Shown piece after piece: positions 37,298 through 44,613 of a stretch of 64,000 nt of DNA. A model generated the notes under the pieces. The model saw nothing but the letters and a program-made list of their open reading frames with translations. It was not told the DNA's origin and made no database searches. The stretch comes from Bacteroidota bacterium. GTDB lineage: Bacteria > Bacteroidota > Bacteroidia > Chitinophagales > Saprospiraceae. Position 1 is the stretch's first letter; the number at the start of each line of letters is the position of its first letter. The stretch spans positions 26,939-90,938 of the forward strand of contig JAHEAR010000011.1 in assembly GCA_024642665.1 (NCBI GenBank), in the 5' to 3' direction. The position numbers and the translations under genes are program-made.

Positions 37298-37346
37298 GGG
37301 ACGCGAGATGCCAGACGCGGAGGGCAGAGGGCAAAGGGCGAAGAGC
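37298..37346. repeat. Heptanucleotide tract, 7 units (G-rich on +)
   Basis: Units ending in GC follow in 7-bp phase: GGGACGC, GAGATGC, CAGACGC, then GGAGGGC, AGAGGGC, AAAGGGC and GAAGAGC. The last four are of the NNRGRGC type found at 10840-10923. The tract sits between the divergent esterase and ATP-grasp genes. Confidence 0.7.
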
Positions 37347-37381
37347 CCCCTTGCACAAGACCTAATGTTACAAATATCCCT

Positions 37382-37429
37382 TCACAATATCACAAAATCA
37401 TCAAATCACAAAATCACCCCATCACAAAA
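37382..37429. repeat. Octanucleotide tract (TCACAAAA type), 6 units
   Basis: TCACAATA, TCACAAAA, TCATCAAA, TCACAAAA, TCACCCCA and TCACAAAA follow in strict 8-bp phase. It ends 26 bp before the ATG at 37456 and so lies in the promoter/leader region of the ATP-grasp gene. Confidence 0.75.
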
Positions 37430-37455
37430 TATCTAAAATATTTCTACATTTAAGC

Positions 37456-38658
37456 ATGGACAGAACCTATGTATTCCTTTGCATTACCTGCGAATTTAAA
37501 GGCGGCGCTTTTCTACGTCAATTGAAACGACTTGGCCACCTTGTTTTTCTCGTGACCGCTGAAAAAAACAGAAATGAGGCATGGCCGCATGATGATATTG
37601 AAGAAATATTTTACATGCCCGGTGATGATGGCCGGCTGTGGGATATTGATCTGCTGATTTCAGGCGTGGCCTATCAATTCAGAACCCACAAAATAGATCG
37701 GATCATAGCACTTGATGATTATGATATCTGGAAGGGCGCAAGATTGCGTGAAGAATTTCGCATGCCCGGCATGGGAGAAACTACCGCAAGACATTTTTTT
37801 GACAAGCTGGCTATGCGCATGGAAGCACGAGATGCCGGTATTCCGATCCCAGGTTTTACTTCATTGTTTAACAATGAAACGATTCGCGACTTTTTAAAAA
37901 CAAGTACCGGCCCCTGGCTGGCAAAACCAAGAAGAGATGCCGGATCATTAAATATTCGAAAAATACCTGATGCAGATGCCTTTTGGCAATGGGCTGAAGA
38001 AGTTGGTGACAAACGCCATCAGTTTCTGCTGGAGGAATTTCGCCCCGGCACAATTTGTCATGTGGATGCCCTCAATTACAATGATGAGACCCTGTTTACA
38101 AGATGTTCAGAATATCTTGACGCCCCTTTTGAAGTGGCGCATGGCGGTGGAATATTCCAATCAAAAACATTAAGTAATAAAGATACGCTAGCTAAAAAAC
38201 TAATCAAGCTCAATACTAAAGTATTAGATTCCTTTGGCCTTCGTCATGGTGCCAGTCATACGGAATACATTGTACGTGATGACGGAAAGGAAATTTTATT
38301 TCTGGAAACGTCTGCCAGATGCGGCGGCGCCCATCTGACCGATATGGTCGAGGCGGCCAGTGGTATCAGTCTGTGGGCTGAATGGGCCAATATTGAACAT
38401 GCTGTATTAACCGGAAGAAAATACCATCTTCCATTGGTCGATGATTTGCATGCCGGTATCATTGTGACATTAAGCAAATTTGAGCAGCCTGATTATGAAA
38501 AATTTACCGATACTGAAATATGGTGGAAACTTCAAAAGAAATATCATATCGGATTTATTTTCCAACATAAAAATGAAAAAAGAATCAGGGAACTTTTAGG
38601 AGAATATGCCGACGTCATCCAACGTGATTACTCTACCAGCGTACCGCTGAAAGAATAA
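37456..38658 (+). CDS. ATP-grasp ligase, carbamoyl-phosphate-synthase-like
   Basis: The 400-residue protein has an ATP-grasp layout. An N-terminal Rossmann-like part (TYVFLCITCEFKGGAFLRQLKRLGHLVFLVT, DRIIALDDYD) precedes the ATP-binding central domain (GPWLAKPRRDAGSLNIRKI, HQFLLEEFRPGTICHVD). The metal-binding C-terminal part is EILFLETSARCGGAHLTDMVEAASG, with the Glu/Asn-type ligand strand. ATP-grasp enzymes join a carboxylate to an amine through an acyl phosphate. Substrates are unknown. The gene ends 1 bp from the convergent ATP-grasp-like gene at 38660, and two more ligase/amidotransferase genes follow, which suggests a shared pathway. A -7-like TACATTTA lies at 37445-37452, directly before the start. 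Confidence 0.85.
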   Translation: MDRTYVFLCITCEFKGGAFLRQLKRLGHLVFLVTAEKNRNEAWPHDDIEEIFYMPGDDGRLWDIDLLISGVAYQFRTHKIDRIIALDDYDIWKGARLREEFRMPGMGETTARHFFDKLAMRMEARDAGIPIPGFTSLFNNETIRDFLKTSTGPWLAKPRRDAGSLNIRKIPDADAFWQWAEEVGDKRHQFLLEEFRPGTICHVDALNYNDETLFTRCSEYLDAPFEVAHGGGIFQSKTLSNKDTLAKKLIKLNTKVLDSFGLRHGASHTEYIVRDDGKEILFLETSARCGGAHLTDMVEAASGISLWAEWANIEHAVLTGRKYHLPLVDDLHAGIIVTLSKFEQPDYEKFTDTEIWWKLQKKYHIGFIFQHKNEKRIRELLGEYADVIQRDYSTSVPLKE

Positions 38659-38659
38659 G

Positions 38660-39859
38660 TTACTCATTTTCGTAGAAGCCAACACTTCCGCCTACCCACG
38701 TTTTGTCTTTATTGAATTTGACGCCAATCATTTCGCCCCGGCTTAATCGGGCAAGATTATTGACCAGAATAGGTCTTGGCGCACCCTCTGGCCATACCAT
38801 CATAATTCTGACTTCCACTTTCACTGCATCACCTTCATCTGTCCTGATCACCGGGACATACTGAACTTTTTCCTGCAAAATAAATTGTGATCTGTCTTTT
38901 ACATTTTCAATGTCCTCCGGCTTGATATGAAAGATAACGCCGGTCCCTGAAAAAGAGTAGAGTGGTTTTAATACATAGTTTTCGAGATCATCCGGAATTC
39001 GATCCAATTGATCCAAAAACATTGTTTTAGGCATATAGTCGCATTCAATAAAAGGCATCATGTATTTAGAAATGCGAAAAAACCAGTTTGGGTGGCCCAC
39101 CCAATGCACATCCAGTTCGTCTGTGAATTTAAATCGCAACTGTAAGTCATCTCTGGACATTAATTCATCAAAGATGACCCGATTAAACAACCGCTTGACA
39201 TGCACGGTCTGCCCTTTTTCATTTTTATAATAAAGCTTATTTCCTTGCTTGAAAAGATCCTGTACACATGCAATCTTTATTCCTATCGCTTTATGTGCGG
39301 CATGAAAATCTATTTGTGTAGCCTGCTTAAATGGCTCTACATCGATCAACACGACTTCATTCGGGTCTTCCGGACCCACAATAATATCACCCAGCAGTTT
39401 GAGGTATGAATCAGTAGTAAAGCCATTAAACAAATGATTCATGTTGGCTGGAATATCGAAATGCTTCCGATACATCCGTGCAATAAAATCCTGATAAAAA
39501 TAGAGTGAAGGAAATCCCTGTACCTCAATCAATTTTGGTTCGATATTTCCCTGCCCATCATCACAGAGTCCGAAATCCATTTGAAGAAACTTCGTGTGCT
39601 CATTTTCTCCCGGAACTTTTGTTCCAGGGGTCATGGTCGGCTCAGTCATTTCTCCAAAATCAGGACGAAGGATACAATCGGCGATCTGATGACATGCACG
39701 AAAGAGCTTCTCTTTGAGCTCCTGAGGAACAAAAATGGGCGATTCGGCGACACGAAAACCAGGTACGTGATTAAACTGATGACTTACATCATCCAGAAAA
39801 GATCTGTACTTTTCCTGCGAAAATTTTTCATTGAATTGGTTTCGGATATCCGTGATCAT
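38660..39859 (-). CDS. Putative ATP-grasp-fold protein of unknown function
   Basis: The 399-residue protein has no domain I can name with certainty. Several segments fit an ATP-grasp fold: NYVLKPLYSFSGTGVIFHI (glycine-rich loop after a Lys-containing strand), SQFILQEKVQYVP (hinge with Glu), and a late VKVEVRIMMVWPEG...PILVNNLARLSRG strand set with Asn. The N-terminal half has QMDFGLCDDGQGNIEPKLIEVQGFPSLYFYQ, which resembles pre-ATP-grasp regions. It is last in a leftward block with the amidotransferase (40044) and another ATP-grasp protein (40927), with gaps of 184 and 46 bp. A role in amide-bond formation is inferred mainly from this context. Confidence 0.65.
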   Translation of the reverse strand: MITDIRNQFNEKFSQEKYRSFLDDVSHQFNHVPGFRVAESPIFVPQELKEKLFRACHQIADCILRPDFGEMTEPTMTPGTKVPGENEHTKFLQMDFGLCDDGQGNIEPKLIEVQGFPSLYFYQDFIARMYRKHFDIPANMNHLFNGFTTDSYLKLLGDIIVGPEDPNEVVLIDVEPFKQATQIDFHAAHKAIGIKIACVQDLFKQGNKLYYKNEKGQTVHVKRLFNRVIFDELMSRDDLQLRFKFTDELDVHWVGHPNWFFRISKYMMPFIECDYMPKTMFLDQLDRIPDDLENYVLKPLYSFSGTGVIFHIKPEDIENVKDRSQFILQEKVQYVPVIRTDEGDAVKVEVRIMMVWPEGAPRPILVNNLARLSRGEMIGVKFNKDKTWVGGSVGFYENE

Positions 39860-39930
39860 AACGTGAAATATACAGTAAATATGTTTGACGCATATATTTA
39901 TTCAAAAGTCATTCCAGAGAGGATGATTTT

Positions 39931-39951
39931 GTGATGGGTGATGGGTGATGA
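39931..39951. repeat. GTGATGG heptads, three units
   Basis: GTGATGG, GTGATGG and GTGATGA follow in phase, 33 bp before the C-rich tract at 39985. A similar GTGATGGGGTGAT sequence lies 36 bp before the C-rich tract at 49849, so the two loci share their layout. Confidence 0.55.
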
Positions 39952-39984
39952 CGGTTAGGAGGTTATAAAGATTTGCATTAAAAT

Positions 39985-40033
39985 GCCCTACGCTCCATGC
40001 CCCATGCCCTGCGCCCCATGCTCCATGCTCCAT
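39985..40033. repeat. Heptanucleotide tract, 7 units (C-rich on +)
   Basis: Seven GCYCYNN units in phase (GCCCTAC, GCTCCAT, GCCCCAT, GCCCTGC and repeats of these) end 10 bp before the stop codon (40044) of the leftward amidotransferase gene. The G-rich strand is therefore in that gene's 3' UTR. Confidence 0.82.
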
Positions 40034-40043
40034 GAGTCTGGAA

Positions 40044-40880
40044 TCAGAAGTATACCGGGCTATTCTCTTCTCGATACACCCGAATTCGATCCATAGCATC
40101 CTTAATAAACCCTGGCAGAATAAGGTCGCGTGTATGGGCTAATCTTTCCGGATGCAAGGCATTATGCATCATCTCTTCATAGGTATCAAGACCGTATTGC
40201 TCGATGATCATCTCCTTCTTTTCGGGACGCCTCAGGTAATGCACCATCCCGTCCGGATGCGCTTCAGGATGAAACTGAGTTCCAAACCATTCATCAGAAA
40301 ACCGAACCGCCATCAGCGCACGGTTGTCGTCAATATCCAGATCAGGATTTTCAAGAGCAGTCACTTTTGCATTGAGCTCGGAAAGCCGTTGCTCATCAGG
40401 ATAAATGACTTCATATTTTCTGAAGTCTGCACCATAAAATGGGTTACTGATATGCGCAAATAGAGGGTCTTCCGTTCCCGCAGGCGTAACGTCTACAGGA
40501 AGAATACCAAATGATTCCTTGGCGCGATGGGAGATCGTCCCAATGCCAAAATGATGGCAAATCAGTTGGAAGGAATGACAAACAAAGAACACAAACTTCT
40601 TATCGGTGTGATGGAGATTGTATTCCCAAAGTTGATCCAGCAGATCAAAATACATCTTATCCCACACGCCATTCATCTCCATTGGATCTCCGGGCCCACC
40701 GGTGGAAATATAAATGTCATAGTCCAATCCGGGAACGACTTCCTTGTGACGAACATCAAAGACATCATACCGGATCACGCCAAACTGATCAGCTATCCTT
40801 TCAATACTGGCCAAACCCATATTCTCGACATTATTATTCATGTCCAGGATGGCCATTCGTATGGGATGAGCTGCCTTCAT
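40044..40880 (-). CDS. Class I glutamine amidotransferase (GMP-synthase-like)
   Basis: The 278-residue protein has the triad of class I amidotransferases. Cys101 lies in FFVCHSFQLI, the variant of the usual G-x-C-x-G elbow, and His204 and Glu206 in GTQFHPEAHPDG. The oxyanion region is STGGPGDP (~59-66). Such domains release ammonia from glutamine for a partner enzyme. No synthetase domain is fused, so ammonia may be passed to one of the neighbouring ATP-grasp proteins; alternatively it may hydrolyse a gamma-glutamyl compound. The C-terminal ~65 residues (after YLRRPEKKEMI) form a helical extension. It is 46 bp downstream of the ATP-grasp gene at 40927. Confidence 0.85.
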   Translation of the reverse strand: MKAAHPIRMAILDMNNNVENMGLASIERIADQFGVIRYDVFDVRHKEVVPGLDYDIYISTGGPGDPMEMNGVWDKMYFDLLDQLWEYNLHHTDKKFVFFVCHSFQLICHHFGIGTISHRAKESFGILPVDVTPAGTEDPLFAHISNPFYGADFRKYEVIYPDEQRLSELNAKVTALENPDLDIDDNRALMAVRFSDEWFGTQFHPEAHPDGMVHYLRRPEKKEMIIEQYGLDTYEEMMHNALHPERLAHTRDLILPGFIKDAMDRIRVYREENSPVYF

Positions 40881-40926
40881 AGAATACTTTTTTCCTTATA
40901 CAATATCAACCATAAAAAAGGTTGAT

Positions 40927-41886
40927 CTATTTTGGCATTTTGCCTTCCACGGCAGCCTGAATAAAACTACCCCACTTAACATGGGTTTTATTCGCTTTAT
41001 GTGCCAGTGCTTTTTCAATAGCCATTTCCGCTGCATTTTCCACGACCCACTCAAAATTGGCCGCACCCACACTATTCAAATCCGCATCCGGCGCAGGGTT
41101 GCAATAATCTATAGCCAAAGGTATGCCATCTCTGACTGCAAATTCAACTGTATTAAATTCATAACCCAAGGCATGGTTGATCTTAAGCACCAGCTTATGA
41201 ATCTCCTTCATCATCTTTGGACTATCGACAGGTGACTTATCAATATATCGCAGGTGATGTGGATTACGTGGTTCATAAGGCATGACACGCACCCGATCAC
41301 CTCCCAAATAGTAGCATCTGAAGTAAGCATCAAAATCAATATTTTCCTGCAAAAGCATCACCAGCTGCCCGGTTTCATTGTATTTGGCAAACAAATCATC
41401 AAAGCTGGTCACCTTATAGACACTCTTCCATCCACCACCGGAATGCGGTTTCATATATAATGGAAATCCACCCAGGTAATCCACCATTCCTTCCCAGTCA
41501 AGAGGGAACTTCATATTTCGGAAGGATTGCTCGCTGGTATCATCCGGACGTGCATTGGAAGGAAGCAATACTGTCTTTGGGACAGGAATCCCCATCACTT
41601 CAGAAAGGCAATTATTGAAGAACTTCTCATCTGCACTCCACCAAAAAGGATTATTGATCACAGCAGTTCCGGTCAAGGCTGCATTTTTAAGATAGGCTCT
41701 GTAAAAAGGTACATCCTGGCTGATCCGGTCAATAATCACCGCATAGCCTGAGGGCTTACCCTGAATCACTTCTTCAACTTTTACAAATTCTGCTTCTACG
41801 CCTTTTATGCCTTTGCTATTCACGCGCTCTACAAACGCTTCAGGGAATGAGGTCTCCTTTCCAAATAAGATTCCAATCTTTTTCAT
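40927..41886 (-). CDS. ATP-grasp ligase (RimK/D-Ala-D-Ala ligase-like)
   Basis: The 319-residue protein shows the order of an ATP-grasp ligase. KKIGILFGKETSFPEAFVERVN forms the N-terminal domain, FPLYMKPHSGGGWKSVYKV the first ATP lysine and glycine loop, and VMLLQENIDFDAYFRCYYLGG the hinge. The metal-binding strand is NTVEFAVRDGIPLAIDYCNPAPDADL (Glu and Asn-Pro). RimK- and Ddl-like enzymes add amino acids or join peptides. The gene begins the leftward set ATP-grasp, amidotransferase, ATP-grasp-like, and its substrates are unknown. Confidence 0.84.
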   Translation of the reverse strand: MKKIGILFGKETSFPEAFVERVNSKGIKGVEAEFVKVEEVIQGKPSGYAVIIDRISQDVPFYRAYLKNAALTGTAVINNPFWWSADEKFFNNCLSEVMGIPVPKTVLLPSNARPDDTSEQSFRNMKFPLDWEGMVDYLGGFPLYMKPHSGGGWKSVYKVTSFDDLFAKYNETGQLVMLLQENIDFDAYFRCYYLGGDRVRVMPYEPRNPHHLRYIDKSPVDSPKMMKEIHKLVLKINHALGYEFNTVEFAVRDGIPLAIDYCNPAPDADLNSVGAANFEWVVENAAEMAIEKALAHKANKTHVKWGSFIQAAVEGKMPK

Positions 41887-42006
41887 AATACTGATTGATT
41901 AAAAAATGTACTGCTACACAAACATCCTGATACTCCTCTGGAGCTGTCAGCTATTTGACTATTTTTACTTTAATGACAGATGAATCCCTCGAGGGAATTC
42001 CCTCAA

Positions 42007-42315
42007 TTAAAGGCTAATGACGCTGTTTTCTTCAACACCCATTCCGCTGTTTACAAACTGGTCCGCTTCGGTGTCATTGACCCATTTTGTTTCATCAACA
42101 AGATAACGGAATTGGTAGTCCTGTCCTATTTCCAAATCAAGTGTTTTGGTAAATGAACCATCCTTTAATTTCCGCATGTTGGCCTCTTTAGGATTCCAAT
42201 TGTTAAAATCTCCAAGAACAGAGACTTTTTTAGCACCTTCTGCCAGATCAGAAGCAATGGTAAAGGTCACCTTGCACACCGGCTTTGACTTCAAAAATTG
42301 TTTTTTAAGACTCAT
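42007..42315 (-). CDS. Stand-alone CBM48/isoamylase early-set-domain protein
   Basis: The whole 102-residue protein is one glycogen-binding-type beta-sandwich: CKVTFTIASDLAEGAKKVSVLGDFNNWNPKEANM, DGSFTKTLDLEIGQDYQFRYLVDETKWVND. The GDFNNWNP motif supplies the Trp used for alpha-glucan binding in AMPK-beta and isoamylase N-domains. There is no catalytic domain or signal peptide. It may bind glycogen or target a partner enzyme to it. A perfect -7 match (TACCTTTG on the minus strand, 42357-42364) lies about 40 bp upstream. It is 120 bp upstream of the ATP-grasp gene, so co-transcription is possible. Confidence 0.85.
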   Translation of the reverse strand: MSLKKQFLKSKPVCKVTFTIASDLAEGAKKVSVLGDFNNWNPKEANMRKLKDGSFTKTLDLEIGQDYQFRYLVDETKWVNDTEADQFVNSGMGVEENSVISL

Positions 42316-42425
42316 AATTATCTGATTTTCATTACGGCATTTTGCCTTTGAGGCCGCAAAGGTAATGATAATCAGCCAATAATTATAGGTAGCTTGTAAA
42401 GCTATTGTTAAAGCCGTTAGTAAAA

Positions 42426-43820
42426 TTAACGGTCCAGCAACTCTTTCTTCTGAGACTCAAAGTCTTGTCTGGTGATCACTCCCCTTTCCAGCAGCTCTCC
42501 CAAATCAGCAATTCGATCCAACACAGTCGTATCATAATAGCTTTTGGACTCCAGCAAATCCGGTTCCGGGGTATTCAAATAAGCCACCTGGCGGTAGCCA
42601 TTCTGCACGAAAGTCTCGAAATCTGGTTGCGATCTCAACCATGCCAATGCATCATTATGATAGATTTCTTCAAATTCCTGAAAGCCAAAATCGACCGCAC
42701 TGGCCAAATGAAAATAAGCCTGTTTGGCATCCTTAGCCATGGAGTGGCAGCAGGACAGCATGAAATGCGTCTGCGGATCATTATAATCATATTGAAGTGC
42801 ATCCTCAAAATACTTTTTGGACAGATTGTAATCACCGGATCGAAAGGCAATAAAGGCATCTTTAATAATCAATGACCCGCGGGATTTACGCGTTTGGGTC
42901 GGATCGTTCCTTTTGCCATTTTGGAAAATCTTTTTGATTTTCTTTTCCTTCTTTGCGGTTGGCTGTCCGCTATTATATTTTGCATCAAATTCACTTTGAG
43001 GCATCACCGCCAACAGGATCGCATCGACTAAGGAAAGAATGGCCAACGCAATCAAAATCATTGGCATACTTTCTTCAATGGCAATCATCAAACCAAAAAA
43101 GAAAGCAGCAAAATAAGTGATCCCTAAAAACTTCTTCCCCAAATACAATCTGTGTACCCCAAACATGCCAAGCGTAATCGCTAAAATGGCTGCTACAATC
43201 TTTGACTTCCCATCCGCCATGATTTCATCCGGCAGATAAGTATTTGGTTTAGGTGCCCGTGATTGAACAATATTGCCGGGAGGCAAGGTTTGATTGCGCA
43301 CCACAGGAAGTGCCATCCCTTTGCTCGAGATCGCATAAAGTGGCGTATCTCCTGAAATATTTTTTAACTGAAAATCACCGACATGAATCGCCTGAAGCCA
43401 CGCGTGATTTCTAATATCTTCGAATACTCTTTCAGAAATATAAACCCCTCCAGGTTCGCAGAGCGGTTCAATTCGGGCCGCGACATTCATGCCATCACCA
43501 AAAGCATCCTTTCCATCATAACTGATATCCCCCACATGAATGCCGATACGGATGGGTACTTCCGGATCTTTCTTGTATTCAATCTGCATTTCTACGGCAC
43601 ACTCAACCGCTTTCACACTACTGTGAAAAATGCTTAGCGTGCCATCCCCGAAAAGCTGGATGACTTCGCCACCATATTTATCATGCATGGCTGATAAAAT
43701 CTCCCGATGCCGGGACCGAAGCAGAAGGGCTCGCTCTTCATTGATATGCATGAGATGGGTATATCCGACGATATCCGTAAACACAATAGCAGCCAGCTGG
43801 CGAACAAACTTTTCTTCCAT
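42426..43820 (-). CDS. Class III cyclase fused to TM2 domain, TPR-like segment and SHOCT-like tail
   Basis: The 464-residue protein repeats the cyclase pattern of the gene at 14747: Asp16 in FTDIVGYT, Asp59 in LFGDGTLS, and Asn112/Arg116 in MNVAARI. Residues ~205-273 match a TM2 domain: two membrane helices around GVHRLYLGKKFLG, with the usual GxHRFYLGK-like turn. Residues ~318-400 are TPR-like helices (SGDYNLSKKYFEDALQYD). The last ~35 residues (LDRIADLGELLERGVITRQDFESQKKELL) fit the SHOCT motif. The enzyme is predicted active and membrane-anchored, with catalytic and C-terminal parts both cytoplasmic. Its trigger is unknown. Confidence 0.87.
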   Translation of the reverse strand: MEEKFVRQLAAIVFTDIVGYTHLMHINEERALLLRSRHREILSAMHDKYGGEVIQLFGDGTLSIFHSSVKAVECAVEMQIEYKKDPEVPIRIGIHVGDISYDGKDAFGDGMNVAARIEPLCEPGGVYISERVFEDIRNHAWLQAIHVGDFQLKNISGDTPLYAISSKGMALPVVRNQTLPPGNIVQSRAPKPNTYLPDEIMADGKSKIVAAILAITLGMFGVHRLYLGKKFLGITYFAAFFFGLMIAIEESMPMILIALAILSLVDAILLAVMPQSEFDAKYNSGQPTAKKEKKIKKIFQNGKRNDPTQTRKSRGSLIIKDAFIAFRSGDYNLSKKYFEDALQYDYNDPQTHFMLSCCHSMAKDAKQAYFHLASAVDFGFQEFEEIYHNDALAWLRSQPDFETFVQNGYRQVAYLNTPEPDLLESKSYYDTTVLDRIADLGELLERGVITRQDFESQKKELLDR

Positions 43821-43923
43821 GTGCTGACAAAGATAACAAAAGGGTAAAGAAGGAATAAGGCTTAGGAAACGACTATACGAAAGCCTCTCTTTGCAAGACC
43901 ACCGCCCGCAATTCTACTACCTG

Positions 43924-44601
43924 CTATTTTACAACGAGCTGATAACCGACCCCTTTTAAAGTCATCAGTTGCACTTCCGGATCCATCTTTAGATGCTTTC
44001 GAAGCCTTACAACATAGACATCCAGATTTCTGGAATTGAAGAAATGATCATCCCCCCAAAGCTGAAGCAGGATCTCTTTTCGCTCTACCGGCAATCCAAG
44101 GTTTGCCGCAAGCATTTTAAGAAGTTCATTTTCTCTGTGGGAAAGGGTCACGGATTCACTTCCATTTTGCATCAGCATGCGCACCGGATCGTAAAAAAGC
44201 TTTCCGATTTTAAATTGTGTCGGTGTCACTCTGCCGGACATCGCCAACAGGTTGTTGACCCGTACCATCAATTCTTCAAGGCTGAATGGTTTCCTTAGAT
44301 AGTCATTCCCTCCGGACTTAAAGCCTTCGACTACATCTTTAGCTTCACTTCGCGCTGTTAGAAAAATGATCGGAACATCTTTAAATTCTTTTCTGACAAT
44401 CTTTCCGATTTCGTAACCGCTCAGACCGGGGAGCATAATGTCCAGAATGCAAAGATCCGGTTGAAACTGCTTTAGCACAGCTTCTGCTTCATTCCCATGT
44501 GCCACCCATTTGACCAAAAAACTATTGCGCTCCAGATGATCTTTCACCAGGCCGGCCAAAACTTCTTCATCCTCCACATACAGTATTTTACTCTCTGGCA
44601 T
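43924..44601 (-). CDS. OmpR-family response regulator
   Basis: The 225-residue protein has a receiver domain with acidic pocket Glu10/Asp11, phospho-acceptor Asp54 (CILDIMLPG), Thr82 (FLTARSE) and Lys104 (YLRKPF). A winged-helix DNA-binding domain follows (TLSHRENELLKMLAANLG, NSRNLDVYVVRLRKHLK, LMTLKGVGYQLV). It is 12 bp downstream of its histidine kinase, so the pair is one operon. The divergent GLPGLI/outer-membrane beta-barrel genes at 46184 are its most likely targets. Confidence 0.93.
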   Translation of the reverse strand: MPESKILYVEDEEVLAGLVKDHLERNSFLVKWVAHGNEAEAVLKQFQPDLCILDIMLPGLSGYEIGKIVRKEFKDVPIIFLTARSEAKDVVEGFKSGGNDYLRKPFSLEELMVRVNNLLAMSGRVTPTQFKIGKLFYDPVRMLMQNGSESVTLSHRENELLKMLAANLGLPVERKEILLQLWGDDHFFNSRNLDVYVVRLRKHLKMDPEVQLMTLKGVGYQLVVK

Positions 44602-44613
44602 CAGTGATTATTT

